Assembly (NCBI GenBank): GCA_037043455.1
Contig: JAWPHD010000006.1
Location: 62,001 to 126,000, forward strand
From: Cyrtodaria siliqua
Taxonomy: Eukaryota > Mollusca > Bivalvia > Adapedonta > Hiatellidae
Direction of reading: 5' to 3'
Length of the DNA stretch: 64,000 nt
Positions 1-10,190 of the stretch are shown in pieces; the first letter of the stretch is position 1, and every line of letters starts with the position of its first letter. A model generated the notes under the pieces. That model was given only the letters and a program-made list of their open reading frames with translations, was not told the DNA's origin and did no database searches. The translations under genes were made by a program, and so were the position numbers.

Positions 1-113
1 AGGTGTACAGTACTGGTTCTACCCAGAAAAAGTGGGTGGTCTGCCTCCACCACAAAAATATCGATGTTGAAAATGATGTAAAACACCATTTAAAAAAAAG
101 TATCATCATTAGA
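1..113. repeat. Dispersed repeat, copy 1
   Basis: This stretch resembles 41970-42115 in the same orientation. Both share blocks such as TACAGTACTGG, GGGTGGTCT and AATGATGTAAAACACCATT. The copies have diverged by substitutions and small indels. No coding potential is visible, and the repeat class is not recognised. Confidence 0.6.
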
Positions 114-1374
114 CAGGTTCTATGACTCGCTTTTAACACAAATATGGCCCCTTTTATGGTTTGAAAATTTGGTTAAGGTTTGTATGTAAGCTTGCATCAT
201 GGTTACCGTGACAAAAATCCATTGTCGCTCTGCAACTCCTCTACCCTGAAATTCATGGGCCGACTGCCTGAGGTGTGAGGATGACCCCTTTGATTTTGCG
301 TGACTCGATCTTGAAAGTCCTTGTCCGCTCTGTAAAAACTGGGAGTATGGGGATGTATTTTGAGTTTTTAAATAATTATTGGAGTTGTCTGGGGAATGAA
401 ACAATTTTTCCATTGTGGGCGCGTGAATTTTAAATCTTACCTTGAATAATCAGCTGTAAAAATAGCGGTGTTGATCTGGTTTTGACGGGCTACTACACAT
501 GTAAATTTGTAGTAGCCCTTTTGACTCTATAGAAATTTCTGGTACATCCAGACATCAACTTTTGGTAACCCGCAGACTCCGGGCATGTGATTTGTCAGAC
601 CCTGATGACAATGATACTTGATTATTTCACATTTGATTGACAGAAACAATACAGTACTTTCTTAACATGTTAAACAGTAGAGCTTCTTCGGGTTTAAATA
701 ATAAAAGATTAAATTTCAGCCGTCCAGGCATTCATTTGTCAAAATGTGACAAATGTGGTAAAAATAATGGCTAATGTGTCGTGCCTTTAACAAATACCTT
801 GTTAAAGTGAACTAGTGAAAAGATTGACATTTTTTAGCCGTCACACATCACTAAACAAACGCTGTGTGAATGTTAGTAAATACTAAAAGGGGATCTCTTC
901 GAAGCAACAAACACAAACGAGAGAAAAAGAGACCGGTTTTATGTTCATGAGAGGTAATGTAAGGTGCAACACCTCGCACCCTTAGAACCGGATGCCCCCA
1001 CTGAAAACAACCCCGAAAAATGTAAAATTTGAATAAAAAAGGGATTTAACTGTTATTAAATACTATGTCGGTTTTAACACTATCATTACGCACAGCTTGA
1101 CATGGGTAAGGATCATGTAGTTTCAACTATCGGTTGAACATTGTGGAGATAGACGCAGGGGAGGTTTGAAGAAAAAAAGGGAAGTAACTCCTGGAATACA
1201 TGGTCGATTTTAATGCTGTACCGATGTGCTGGTTTTGACATCTTGTAAGCATCCTATAGTTTCAAAATAATCTTGTTTTTAACTGGGAGGAGATAAACGA
1301 GATATTTTACATTAATTAGATATAGGGTCGACCTGTAATAAAAGGTTAATTTTAATGCGGTATCGATATACATA
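114..1374. other. Intergenic, no gene seen
   Basis: The longest open frame (120-413, minus) has low-complexity composition, no recognisable domain and no splice-site context. I see no RNA gene or array here. Poly-A and poly-T tracts are scattered through the interval. Confidence 0.6.
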
Positions 1375-1466
1375 GGTAGCACGCACTCGGCCACTGTGAG
1401 ACTTCAACCTGGGTCCTCCAGGCCCAAGTCCAATTCATGCTATCCACTGGGCCATGCCAGCCCCCT
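1375..1466 (-). repeat. tRNA-derived SINE head
   Basis: On the minus strand the sequence reads like an old tRNA. A box-A-like stretch TGGCCCAGTGGATAGC is followed about 35 bases later by a degenerate box B (AGGTTGAAGTC in place of GGTTCGAATC). The stems do not close well, so a functional tRNA is unlikely and a SINE head or tRNA pseudogene fits better. Confidence 0.55.
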
Positions 1467-1739
1467 CTGAGGCTGTCTTGGCCATGTAAAAAGCTTCAAA
1501 TGTAACAGATGCTGTAACTGCGTTCTTGAATAGCTCCAGAGAATTTAGTTTTCATAGGTTAAAATATTTAAATACCAGTAGTTGGCAAATGTGACAGTAT
1601 ACAGTTATCACATGTGTGTTTGGGGAACAGTCAAAACTGTTTTCCCTTGGTGTCGGGGGATGTCAGTGTGAACTGTTTCCCTCGGCCCTTTTTCAACAAA
1701 TTTAACGTCTTCCGCTGATTGAGGCTGTTAACTTTCAAA
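1467..1739. other. No feature seen
   Basis: This is AT-rich sequence without an open frame, tandem array or inverted repeat that I can support. Confidence 0.5.
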
Positions 1740-2033
1740 GCATTAGGTCTGCAACAAGGGAAAAATTCAAGATGGCCGCCATGTTTAAAAAACAAGTTTG
1801 TAGTGACTACTTCTTGAAAACTATAAGTGATATTGATATGGGACTTTTTATAAAATCAGCATGCCATGGTGTTGGTCCTTGTTGAAAATAATTTTGATTA
1901 GAGTTATTCACAGTTATATATAAAAATCTTGTAACGACTACTTGACAGATTTTCATGAAACTTTACAAGAATGCTGATCTAGCTATCAGATTCTATCAGT
2001 AGAGCTTCACGGTCATTGAGCTCTTGTTTAGTT
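1740..2033 (+). repeat. Fragment of hairpin-capped repeat, family B, 3' end
   Basis: It contains the family B core modules (CAAGATGGCCGCCATG, GTAGTGACTACTTCTTG, AAGTGATATTGATATGGGAC). It ends in the family B terminus, GTAGAGCTTCA followed by an AGGTCAT/TGACCT-like stem (here degenerate) and CTTGTTT. The same module order is seen at 46713-48612. The element is non-coding and probably non-autonomous. Confidence 0.7.
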
Positions 2034-2204
2034 TACTGGTTTTTAGCTCTACTGGTCAAAGGCGCGAGCTTATGCGATCACTTTTCTTCCATCGTCCGTC
2101 TGTTAGCAATTTTATAAAATCGACATCTCTGAAATTGCTTAAAGGATTTTGATGAAACTTAATCACAATGTTACTTGGGAGGTCCCCTCTCAGATTTGTG
2201 TTTT
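2034..2204 (+). repeat. Family A repeat, 5' portion, cut by the Polinton
   Basis: It starts with a worn copy of the family A 5' hairpin (AGCTCTACTGGTCAAAG) and a CCGTCTG-type stretch, then enters a core unit that stops at TCAGATTTGTGTTTT. The same unit resumes at 18771 after the Polinton. An uninterrupted unit at about 19330-19440 reads straight across this junction, so the two halves were one repeat. Confidence 0.85.
2199..2204. repeat. Polinton target-site duplication, left
   Basis: TGTTTT precedes the left terminal repeat and recurs at 18770-18775 after the right one. The exact edge is ambiguous by one base because the terminal repeat ends in an AT run. Six bases is the usual Polinton duplication length. 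Confidence 0.65.
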
Positions 2205-2790
2205 ATATATATGTTATTTGGGGGTTCTGGGCCACAACCAAAATCACCCCAAATAATCTAAAACCACCACACAAAATTTTCAGTTTTACTGAAAATTAAG
2301 TCAATTTAACTGGTTATTTAGCATGTCCAAGGCGCTAAATAACCAAACATTTTAAACTTGAATTGTGAAAATGTTTTAAATTTAGGTGTTTAAATTTTAT
2401 TATAAAATAGAGGTTAAACATCAAAACTTAGGTTAACAAACTTTTTTAAAAAGATGGTACTGAATTGAATTGAATGTTGTTTAACGGCTCATCAACACTG
2501 TATAGGTTATTTAGAGCGGCCCCAGAGAGAGGGGAAGGATACATAGGAATCCGGGAACCTGCCCTACTCTTATTATCGAATAGATTCCTATGGTTCTTTA
2601 ACGTGCTTAGACCGATACACGGGACCGCCCGGTTTACGTCCCCATCCGTGTCTTGCCCAAGAACACACCGACGGAACTCAGTGGCACCACGGAGGATTGA
2701 GCCCGGGGCCTCCGGTTACAAATCCGCCGCACTACCGACTGCGCAAAGCCAGCCCTCAGATGGTACTGAAGAACCAACGTTTAAAATTTT
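2205..2790. repeat. Polinton left terminal inverted repeat, split by a SINE
   Basis: Bases 2205-2464 and 2771-2790 together mirror 18495-18770. By eye there are about six differences over 276 positions (near 2278, 2300-2304, 2348 and 2778 onwards). The SINE at 2465-2757 with its duplicated target interrupts this copy only. Confidence 0.88.
2465..2757 (-). mobile_element. tRNA-derived SINE in the Polinton terminal repeat
   Basis: On the minus strand a tRNA-like head (GCGCAGTCGGTAGTGC as box A, GGGCTCAATCC as box B) is followed by a conserved body with TCCTATGTATCC and a tail rich in CAATT. The 13-bp direct repeats AGATGGTACTGAA at 2452-2464 and 2758-2770 flank it. The right terminal repeat has a single, uninterrupted copy of this target. 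Related copies lie at 31204-31483 and 38571-39030. An open frame at 2474-2818 is only read-through of this SINE. Confidence 0.88.
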
Positions 2791-2839
2791 TACCAAATTA
2801 TTTTTTAATACAAGCTAATAAGCATGATTTAATATAAGT

Positions 2840-3085
2840 TTAATTTAAAAAAAATAAATTTATATGCCTTTTTATAGTAACATTAAAGTAATTAGCTCCA
2901 CAATTATAACAAAATTTGTATTTTGCATAAGTGCCTTCTCCACACCATAAACATGGTGAAACACGGCTTGTTTTTAATCTGTATTTGTGCAAACTGCAAT
3001 AATTAGAATCCTTAGTCGGCTTATTTTTTCACAGCGAATGTAATCCTACTTTTAAAAATTGGCAGACTTTTATACTACTCTCCAT
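2840..3085 (-). pseudogene. Small zinc-ribbon protein gene, one in-frame stop
   Basis: A minus-strand frame starts at ATG 3085-3083 and ends at TAA 2842-2840, about 81 codons, with one in-frame TGA at 3029-3031 (codon 19). The C-terminal half holds two CxxC pairs, CLWC and CYNC, separated by ten residues, the layout of a zinc ribbon. It lies head to head with the polymerase gene across a short TATATA-rich spacer, as other gene pairs of this element do. I do not recognise the family. A role in DNA or RNA binding is only inference. The stop makes this copy a pseudogene unless translation restarts downstream. Confidence 0.6.
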
Positions 3086-3148
3086 TTTATATATATATTT
3101 ATTTTATATTTAAGAATTTATATTTATTATACATAACAAAGAAAAAAC
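3086..3148. promoter_or_regulatory. Divergent promoter, zinc-ribbon gene / polymerase
   Basis: A 63-bp AT-only-like spacer holds TATATATATATT near 3090-3101 and a second TATATTTA. A GAAAAAAC run touches the candidate polymerase start at 3149. The layout matches the spacers at 7860, 12447 and 15075. Confidence 0.5.
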
Positions 3149-6100
3149 ATGAGCAGTGAAAAAAACGAAGAGACTAAGAATTTTAGCAGACCTGTACAAA
3201 ACAGGAGCTATAAGCAAATAAGAATTAGCCCATAGTCTTTTGACTATTGAAATACCAGAAAAAACAGATATACCAATTCTAGCAGTTAAGGAACAAAATT
3301 CTACATTAGAAAATTTAAGAAAGAGACGACATAACAAAAAACTACGTAAAAGAGAAAAGAAAAATTAAGATGTTATAAATGAGCATAATAAAAAATATGC
3401 CGATTTAAAACAAAATGTTATAAACGAACTAAAACAAGATATCAAAGATAAAAAAGATGAAGAAAAATTAAAACTAGTTGACAATCCAATATGCGGATAT
3501 TTTCGATCATACGAAATATCTGTAAATAAATACAAAGATCCTCAAAAACTATTCCGTGATAAAAAATCTATCGTTACAAAACAAATTACCAAAGAGCTGG
3601 AAAATAATGGATTAAAGTTCAATTAGGTCTTACTATAGATTTATTTAAAGATGATGGTGCTACCAAAAAATACACCACAGCAGTATTACGCAGTGAACAA
3701 AATGCCATTTTGAGCCCTGAAAAAATAAGTGACTTTTAGGATGAATCTTCTGCATTTATACAAGAAAGCTTAGAAAGATTTACAAACACAGCATCTGGAT
3801 TAAATATTGCAAAATATGAACCACTGAAAGGTTCTTCATATATTATTTTACCAAAAGAATTAGCTAACAAAAAAGCAATTATTAATGTAAAAAATAATGA
3901 TGATAAATGCTTATTTCATGCTATACATTCTGCCCTAAACCCAGCCAAAGATCATACTTACAGGTTATCAAATTACCCCAGCATAGATTTTCTATAAAAA
4001 GACAAAATTGACTTTCCCACTCCAATTTCTCAAATTTCCAAAGTAGAGAAACAAAACAACCTTGCTATCAACGTTTATGGATATATCATAACAGGAAAAA
4101 ATAAAAAGGTAACTATTTCCCCATATAAAATATCAGAACAACCAAAAGATATCGAGCGAATTAATCTGCTCTTAATATCTGAAGATATTGAGGTTGAAAA
4201 TGAAAAAGAATTAGAAAATGATCCAAATAATGAAGAAGGAATCATAGATGACAACTATGACCCTGATGATTATTCCGACAAACCAGCAAAAATAACAAAA
4301 TATCACTATTGCTGGATTAAAAATCTGAATAGACTACTCTATGACCAAAACAAACATAAAGGTAAAACTTACTTTTGCGATCGTTGCCTTCACGGCGTTT
4401 CTGGAAAAGGACTACTTATCAAACACAAATAAGACTCTGATGGTATCAACAAAAAATCTGGCAGAATAGAAATGCCGAAAGAAGGTAAAAATACTGTAAA
4501 ATTTAAAAAACATCAAAATCAGATGCCTGTGCCTTATGCAATATATGCTGATTTTGAGAGTATAATTAAACCGCAATCAATCAAATTTGGAAAGAAATCT
4601 GAAATTCAAAATGTACACGAAGCTGATAGTTTCGGATACCAGGTTGTCAGATATGATGGCAAAGCTAATGATTATGTTAGTTACAGAGGTGAAGATGCTG
4701 TTGAAAAGTTTTTAAATCGCATAGAATGTGAAAAGAGCAAAATTAATAAAATATTGGCTCACCCAAAACCATTAATCATGACGCAGCAAAATGAGGAAGA
4801 TCATGAAAAAGCAACACATTGCTGGATATGCGAGGATGAAATAGGTAGAAAATGTGGTAAAAACGGCAAAGTAAGAGATCATTGTCATTTTACAGGTGAA
4901 TACAGAGGTGCAGCACATAATAACTGCAACCTAAAGCTGAAAATAAAACCAAACAAAACACCTATACCTGTTATATGTCACAACCTCAAAGGATATGATA
5001 GTAATCTTATAATGCAAAAAATACATAAAATGACAGGTAATATTACATGCATCCCAAACAACGCTGAAAAGTATATTTCATTTAGTGTTGGACAACTTAG
5101 ATTTTTGGATATCTTTCAATTTATGGCTTCGTCTTTGGAAAAATTGGTTAATGCAACAGACAAATCTGATTTCAAAATTACCAAAAATCAGTTTGGAGAA
5201 CAAACAGATTTACTTTTACGAAAAGGTGTTTATCCATACGAATATATGGACAGTATGGAAAGATTTAAGGAAACGCAATTACCACCCATAGAAGCATTTT
5301 ACAGTACATTAAGAGGTGAAGGTATTACCCAAGAAGATTACGAATACGCTCAAAAAATATGGAAAGAGTTTAACTGTAAAACTCTTGGAGACTATCATGA
5401 TTTATATCTAAAAACTGATGTAACTCTGTTAGCAGATGTATTTCAAACTTTTAGAAAAACATGCATGAATGCATATAAACTCGATCCCTTGCATTACTAC
5501 ACAGCACCTGGATTATCTTGGGATGCTTTACTTAAACATTCAAAAATAGAATTAAAACTTTTGACAGACATTGACAAGCACTTGTTTGTAGAAAAAGGAA
5601 TGCGAGGTGGCATAAGTATGGTATCAAAAAGATATGCCAAAGCAAACAATCCAAATGTAGCTGATTATAACCCTAACGAGGAAATCAGCCACTTAATGGA
5701 TCTGGATGCAAATAATCTTTATGGGTGGGCAATGAGTCAGCCACTTCCATGTTCTGGCTTTGTTTGGAAAACCAAAACCAAAAACAAGAGTGGAAAATTA
5801 AAATTTTCTAAACCAAAACCTGGCAAAGGACAAATACTCGAAGTTGATTTGGAATATCCTAAAGAACTTCATGAAGCTCACAATGACTATCCACTTGCAC
5901 CGGAAAGATTAGCAGTAAAAAAAGAATGGTTGTCTGAATACCAGACAGATCTGTTGGAAAATAATAGCATGATAAATACAGAACAACTAGTCCCAAATCT
6001 TATGGACAAAGAAAAATATGTGATACATCATAAAACCCTGGAACTGTATTTATCTTTGGGCATGAAACTAAAGAAAGTACACAGAGTATTAGAATTTAAT

Positions 6101-6970
6101 GAAAAACCATGGATGGAATCATACATAAACCTAAACACAGAACTTGGGAAAAAAGCTAAATCACAATTTAAAAAAGATTTTTATAAACTTATGAACAACT
6201 CTGTGTTTGGTAAGACAATGGAAAATCTACGCAAGCGAACTGATATAAAACTAGTCAGAACTGACGGCTCTGAAAATGAAAAATTAAGAAAAATACTAGC
6301 CAAACCCAATTTTAACAGGCGTATAAAATTTTCAGATGAATTGTCAGCAATACATGTAAACAAAACGAAATTAACATTAAACAAACCAATCTATGTTGGG
6401 ATGGCAGTATTGGATTTATCAAAGTACATGATGTATGACTGGTACTATAATACCCTAAAGAAAAAATACGGGGATAAATGTACTTTATTATACACAGACA
6501 CTGACAGCTTGCTGGTAGAAATTAAAACAGAAGATGTGTACAAAGACATGGCTGAAATGAAAGATGAGTATGACTTGAGTGATTATCCGCAAAACCATCC
6601 ACTGCACGATAATACAAATAAAAAAGTAATAGGCAAGATGAAAGACGAATGTGCTGGTGTTGCTATAGCTGAGTATGTTGGATTAAGACCCAAGCTATAT
6701 TCTATTTTGAGAGCGGATGAGCAGATTATGAAGAAAGCAAAGAGAGTAAAAAAAGATGTAATAGAAAAAAATATAAACTTTGAAAACTACAAGGATGCAT
6801 TGTTTAACAAGAAAAAATACACCCATGAAATGAACATGATACGCTCAATAAAGCATGAGATATATGGTATAAAAGTAAACAAAGTTACATTATCACCATT
6901 TTACTCAAAAAGATATATACGAGAAGATGGAATTACAACTGATGCACATGGATATTACAAACATTTATAA
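3149..6970 (+). pseudogene. polB: Protein-primed family B DNA polymerase, 5' part broken
   Basis: The intact 3' frame (4472-6970, 832 codons) has exonuclease motifs DFE (residues 27-29), NLKGYD (171-176) and YLKTD (312-316). The polymerase motifs are DANNLYG (412-418), KLMNNSVFGK (572-581) and YTDTDS (674-679). An HNH/endonuclease VII-like block (C117, C120, D136-H137-C138-H139, N151, C152) sits inside the exonuclease region. Upstream, 3183-4471 is coherent coding sequence for the N-terminal domain, broken by TAA at 3219, 3366, 3995 and 4430, TAG at 3737 and a one-base frameshift near 3620. The ATG at 3149 is out of frame with the body, so the true start is uncertain. Such polymerases copy the linear element using a terminal protein primer. 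The 3' end overlaps the convergent integrase by 38 bp. Confidence 0.92.
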
Positions 6971-7859
6971 ATTTGGGTATCAGCAGGAACAATATAAGTA
7001 GTTCTTCTTTGACAAATCCTCTTTGTGGCGCTGGTGCTTTCAAATAATAAATTCTTATGCCTTGCGTCACCATATAACTTTTAATCTTGTGAATATCTAC
7101 ACTCCACATTGGATCAGTTGCTCTGCGTCTTCCACCTTCTTGTTCCCCGGGTTGATATAAATATCTTACACTTGCATTCACACAGATAGGATCATCTTTA
7201 AATGTTTTTGTTTCAACAAGAGGGGGCTTTTTTGTCTCCACATTTATTGCTTTGACAACTTCTGGTAATCTCTTTACCCATTCTCTATTACGTTTTTGCG
7301 AATCTATTTCCTTAGCATACTGATAACCAAACAACCTTTCAGCTAATGTTTTGTTAAATCTTTCCACTATAGCTTGGTCTCTGTGTATTTCTGTTCTGCC
7401 CCGTCTGATATTTACTTTGTGTTTCGCCATCAACTGCGATACTGCACCCATGAATTCTCTGCCTGGATCCACTTGTAATAATTTTGGATATTTCCAATGC
7501 CGACTGTATATTTTTTCAAATGCTTTGGCAACTTCTTTACTATCCTTGGAAGTCAGTGGCTCTGCTTCTTTGTATCTACTCGCAATATCAACCACAGTCA
7601 ATGCATATTTATGTGTCTTGCGTCTAAAAGTATCATGCGGCAGAAATAACAAACCAGCTTGATGCACTCCATTCTTAGCAGAAACATCAAACCTGCGTCT
7701 AATTATTTTCTTTGGTGCTGGTAAATAAATCTGCCACACAGCTTGTTTCTTTAAAAATTCTAATGCCTTTTTTTCACTGACACCAGCCTCTTTTGCTTAT
7801 TTTTTAACTGCTGAGTAACCTCTCCAAAATCCTTTTGGGCTGTAATAAATCTTTTCCAT
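6933..7859 (-). pseudogene. Retroviral-type integrase, one in-frame stop
   Basis: The core has the DDE triad of the retroviral integrase/Polinton superfamily: D in TVVDIASRYKEA, D in LLQVDPGREF and E in HRDQAIVERFN, with 34 residues between the last two. It would join element ends to the target and create the short duplication. The frame from ATG 7859 to the stop at 6935-6933 is open except for a TAA at 7799-7797 near codon 21, after which an ATG at 7739 opens a 268-codon frame that still holds the full catalytic core. The last 25 or so residues are hydrophobic and lie on the complement of the polymerase 3' end, so the natural stop may have been lost. It is divergent from the small gene at 7903. 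Confidence 0.92.
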
Positions 7860-7902
7860 TTTTCTACTAAAGATTAAAATTTATATAACTATAAAGAAAA
7901 AA
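7860..7902. promoter_or_regulatory. Divergent promoter with a palindromic TATA core
   Basis: Only 43 bp separate the integrase ATG (minus) from the ATG at 7903 (plus). The spacer has the self-complementary octamer TTATATAA at 7881-7888, about 14 bp from the plus ATG and 21 bp from the minus ATG, and each ATG is preceded by an A-run. One TATA element could serve both directions. Confidence 0.6.
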
Positions 7903-8223
7903 ATGGAAATCACAACTGCACGATTTTATGAACTTCTCGAAGAGCAAAATCAATATAGCACAAAGAAATGGACAGACTTGGAAATAAATAAAATATACAC
8001 TAATACAGATACAAAAATAATGGATACTCAATATGGCCCATCCACGGTATTGACATTATTAGACAACGGTGAAGTATGGGCGCCTGATCATCTTTAAAAT
8101 AAAATAGAGAAGAGTGCTAAACCACCATATTATATTCGACCACTTGGATTGAAACCATGTAAAAACAACAAAAAAAATAGTTATCATGCATATGACTTAG
8201 TCTTTCCAGTTGTTTCAAAGTAA
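7903..8223 (+). pseudogene. Small conserved-looking Polinton gene, one in-frame stop
   Basis: ATG 7903 opens 64 codons to TAA 8095-8097. The same frame then continues for 41 codons of similar composition to TAA at 8221-8223, so the natural product was probably about 106 residues and the TAA a nonsense mutation. The segment YGPSTVLTLLDNGEVWAP looks like beta strands of a small barrel, which would suit a nucleic-acid-binding (OB-like) fold, but this is a guess from pattern alone. It shares the promoter spacer with the integrase, which hints at a role in replication or integration. Confidence 0.6.
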
Positions 8224-8273
8224 ACATATAACTGAGTCATTCCAAAGTAATTATAGTTTTAAACTATTTTTTT

Positions 8274-8693
8274 TTATGAAATCAATTTATACGCCACAAA
8301 TCCAGTTGCAGCCATGCCCACCACAATAAACGTAATTTCTCTATTCTGTTGATCCGGAGATGGTGTATAGAAATCACTCAACTTAGGCTCTGGTTCAAAA
8401 GGCAAATGTTTACCAGTTATATAATAATACTGTTTCATAGCTTGGTCTACATTATCAAAAGTCTGCTCTGCATGATGCTCTTTTTGCAGTTGCTTATTAA
8501 TAAAATCTAATCTATCTGTTCTTTTTTTATTCCAAGCCGCTTGTGCTGCGTTCAATTGTTCAACTGCTTTGTCATGCCTTTGTCTTTCCTCATCTAAATG
8601 ACTTCCCATTTTTGAAAAGAAATAATTTGAACCGCTAAACGCCAATGCGTTTGTTAATGCGCCACCGATCATCATTGCTACTGCACTTGCCAT
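8274..8693 (-). CDS. Small membrane/coiled-coil protein, unknown function
   Basis: This intact frame has 139 residues. Residues 1-25 are small and hydrophobic (IGGALTNALAF), 32-75 are highly charged and helical with likely coiled coil, and 119-138 form a C-terminal membrane segment (FIVVGMAATGFVAY). The start is supported by a TATATATA box and an A-run just upstream on the minus strand (8694-8712). It is the last gene of a four-gene minus-strand cluster (9839 to 8274), which may be expressed together. I do not recognise the family. A virion or membrane role is possible given its neighbours, but not shown. Confidence 0.75.
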   Translation of the reverse strand: MASAVAMMIGGALTNALAFSGSNYFFSKMGSHLDEERQRHDKAVEQLNAAQAAWNKKRTDRLDFINKQLQKEHHAEQTFDNVDQAMKQYYYITGKHLPFEPEPKLSDFYTPSPDQQNREITFIVVGMAATGFVAYKLIS

Positions 8694-8717
8694 TTTTTTT
8701 ATATATATTTTTTTAAA

Positions 8718-8954
8718 TTATTTCATAATATCCGCAGGAATAATACCTTGCTTAATCAACATATCCTTTGTAGCCATTGCTAACATTATATCCACAGACA
8801 GCATCCCAATATCTGTCATATTAAAATCCACTTTAGGGGCTGGTCTTTTTAGTAGTTTTCTGCCAATCTCAGAATATCCAACAGTTAGAAGTGTTTCCAC
8901 TCCAGCGTGATACATCATATTTACAATTTGTTTTCCGTCAATACTTGTTGCCAT
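8718..8954 (-). CDS. Small protein, unknown function
   Basis: An intact 78-residue frame starts at MATSIDGK with an A-run directly upstream of the ATG. Two amphipathic or hydrophobic stretches (VETLLTVGY and MLSVDIMLAMATKDML) flank a basic hinge, KLLKRPAPK. It lies 24 bp upstream of the 8693 gene start and 41 bp downstream of the preceding gene end. No family is recognised. Its intact state, in an element with many broken genes, says little because it is short. Confidence 0.65.
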   Translation of the reverse strand: MATSIDGKQIVNMMYHAGVETLLTVGYSEIGRKLLKRPAPKVDFNMTDIGMLSVDIMLAMATKDMLIKQGIIPADIMK

Positions 8955-8995
8955 TTTTTTTAATTATCTTTTATATTATTTTTTTAAATAAATTA

Positions 8996-9370
8996 TTAAA
9001 AATAATCAAACGGGTCTTTTGGTGCAACATGAACAGCAACAGGTTGTACAGGTTGCGTAGCAGATTTCTTGTTATAAATATACAAACCCAACCCAAAAAT
9101 ACCTAATAAAACCAGACACGGTGGAATATAATTTTTGTATACGTTTATTTTGATTTCTGGTTCCTCTTCATCTATTGTTATTTTTGTTATTTCATCTTGC
9201 TCTGCATCTTGCTCTGCAGCATTTTGATTTGCAGCATCTTGTGCATCCTGTGCATTCTGACGCTTTGCCTTTCTTGCCGCTGCTCCTTTTTTCCCAGCTT
9301 CTATTCTTTTTGGATTTTTTACTTTTTGTTGTTCAACCGATATAACTTCACTCTCTTGGTTCTCCATCAT
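8996..9370 (-). CDS. Basic single-pass membrane protein, unknown function
   Basis: In this 124-residue frame, residues 19-37 form a strongly basic stretch (NPKRIEAGKKGAAARKAKR). An Ala/Gln/Asp-rich linker follows, then an acidic patch (DEEEPEI), one membrane segment around residues 80-98 (CLVLLGIFGLGLYIY) and a short tail ending PKDPFDYF. The start overlaps the 3' end of the upstream gene by 23 bp, so the pair is probably co-expressed. A basic head plus membrane anchor could bind DNA at a membrane or inside a capsid shell; this is inference only. Confidence 0.72.
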   Translation of the reverse strand: MMENQESEVISVEQQKVKNPKRIEAGKKGAAARKAKRQNAQDAQDAANQNAAEQDAEQDEITKITIDEEEPEIKINVYKNYIPPCLVLLGIFGLGLYIYNKKSATQPVQPVAVHVAPKDPFDYF

Positions 9371-9839
9371 TTATATTATCTATATTTTTATTTTTATTAA
9401 AATCAATATGTCTAACAGTTGTCAGTATTGCTGTAAATGGCGCTAAGCACATCCCATACCTGTAATACAACTCACAACAAGCACTTGTCAAAGCATGATT
9501 AATAAATGGGTCTTCCTCCAAATCTTCTATCAGTTTTGGTGGATAGGTTACATTAAAATATTTTGATACTCCCATCACATACAAGTTAATAAAAGAATTG
9601 CCTAAAGTCTTGGTCATATTACTTGCCCCAAGCCTTGCTTCATATCTGCAGTAAAGTTTGTTAATTTCATCCGGGGGCATGCTATCTATATTCGTGAGTT
9701 GTATGTCTTTACCCAAATATTGACGGCTACCACCGCCAGCCACTATGGCTGATAATCTTTCTTTTTTTGTTTCTTGTTGCTTTGATTCATCTAGTTCCGT
9801 CTGTTCCGATATATTTTGTAATAGTTCTTCCGCATTCAT
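9348..9839 (-). CDS. Conserved-looking Polinton protein, unknown function
   Basis: The open frame extends to 9911, but the ATG at 9839 (MNAEELLQNIS) is the better start. It is preceded by ATATAAAA, and the 24 upstream residues are hydrophobic low-complexity sequence over an AT-rich spacer. The 163-residue product has a Glu/Gln-rich N-terminus, a Gly-rich turn (IVAGGGSRQYLG) and a helical C-terminal half with YCRYEARLGAS and ELYYRYGMCLAPFTAIL. It heads the minus-strand cluster 9839-8274. I infer a structural or morphogenesis role from context only. Confidence 0.72.
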   Translation of the reverse strand: MNAEELLQNISEQTELDESKQQETKKERLSAIVAGGGSRQYLGKDIQLTNIDSMPPDEINKLYCRYEARLGASNMTKTLGNSFINLYVMGVSKYFNVTYPPKLIEDLEEDPFINHALTSACCELYYRYGMCLAPFTAILTTVRHIDFNKNKNIDNINDGEPRE

Positions 9840-9911
9840 TTTTATATTAGTAATCTTATTTTCTATCTTGAAATAAATATAAAATACAAAACAACCAGCT
9901 GCGATATTCAT

Positions 9912-10190
9912 GCAACCAGTAATTGTTAGTATTGTTCATAGCATTGTTATTAACATTGCTATTTTTTTATTAACATTATTAATTTGCTGCAAACATTGCT
10001 ATTAACATTGCTACTTTGCTATGAGCAATGCTATTAGCATTACTATATTCATGTCAGTATTGCTATTAACATTGCTACTTTGCTTTTAGTATTACTATTA
10101 GCAACAGTTGTAAAAAAAAAAGGAATTATTTGACGGTATTATACCTGCGGATATTATGAAATAAATATATTTTGTAATAATAAAAAAATA
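9912..10190. repeat. Spacer with degenerate AACATTGCTATT repeats
   Basis: Between the divergent genes at 9839 and 10205 lie many imperfect copies of ATTGCTATTAACATTGCT, with ACTTTGCT between some of them. The copies run from about 9935 to 10110. This is the only large repeat-bearing non-coding spacer in the gene-dense part of the Polinton. It could be regulatory or a replication site; there is no direct evidence. Confidence 0.6.

Noticed and set aside
2474..2818. 114-codon plus-strand ORF
   Set aside because: It is the antisense of a SINE plus TIR sequence, with no protein-like features.
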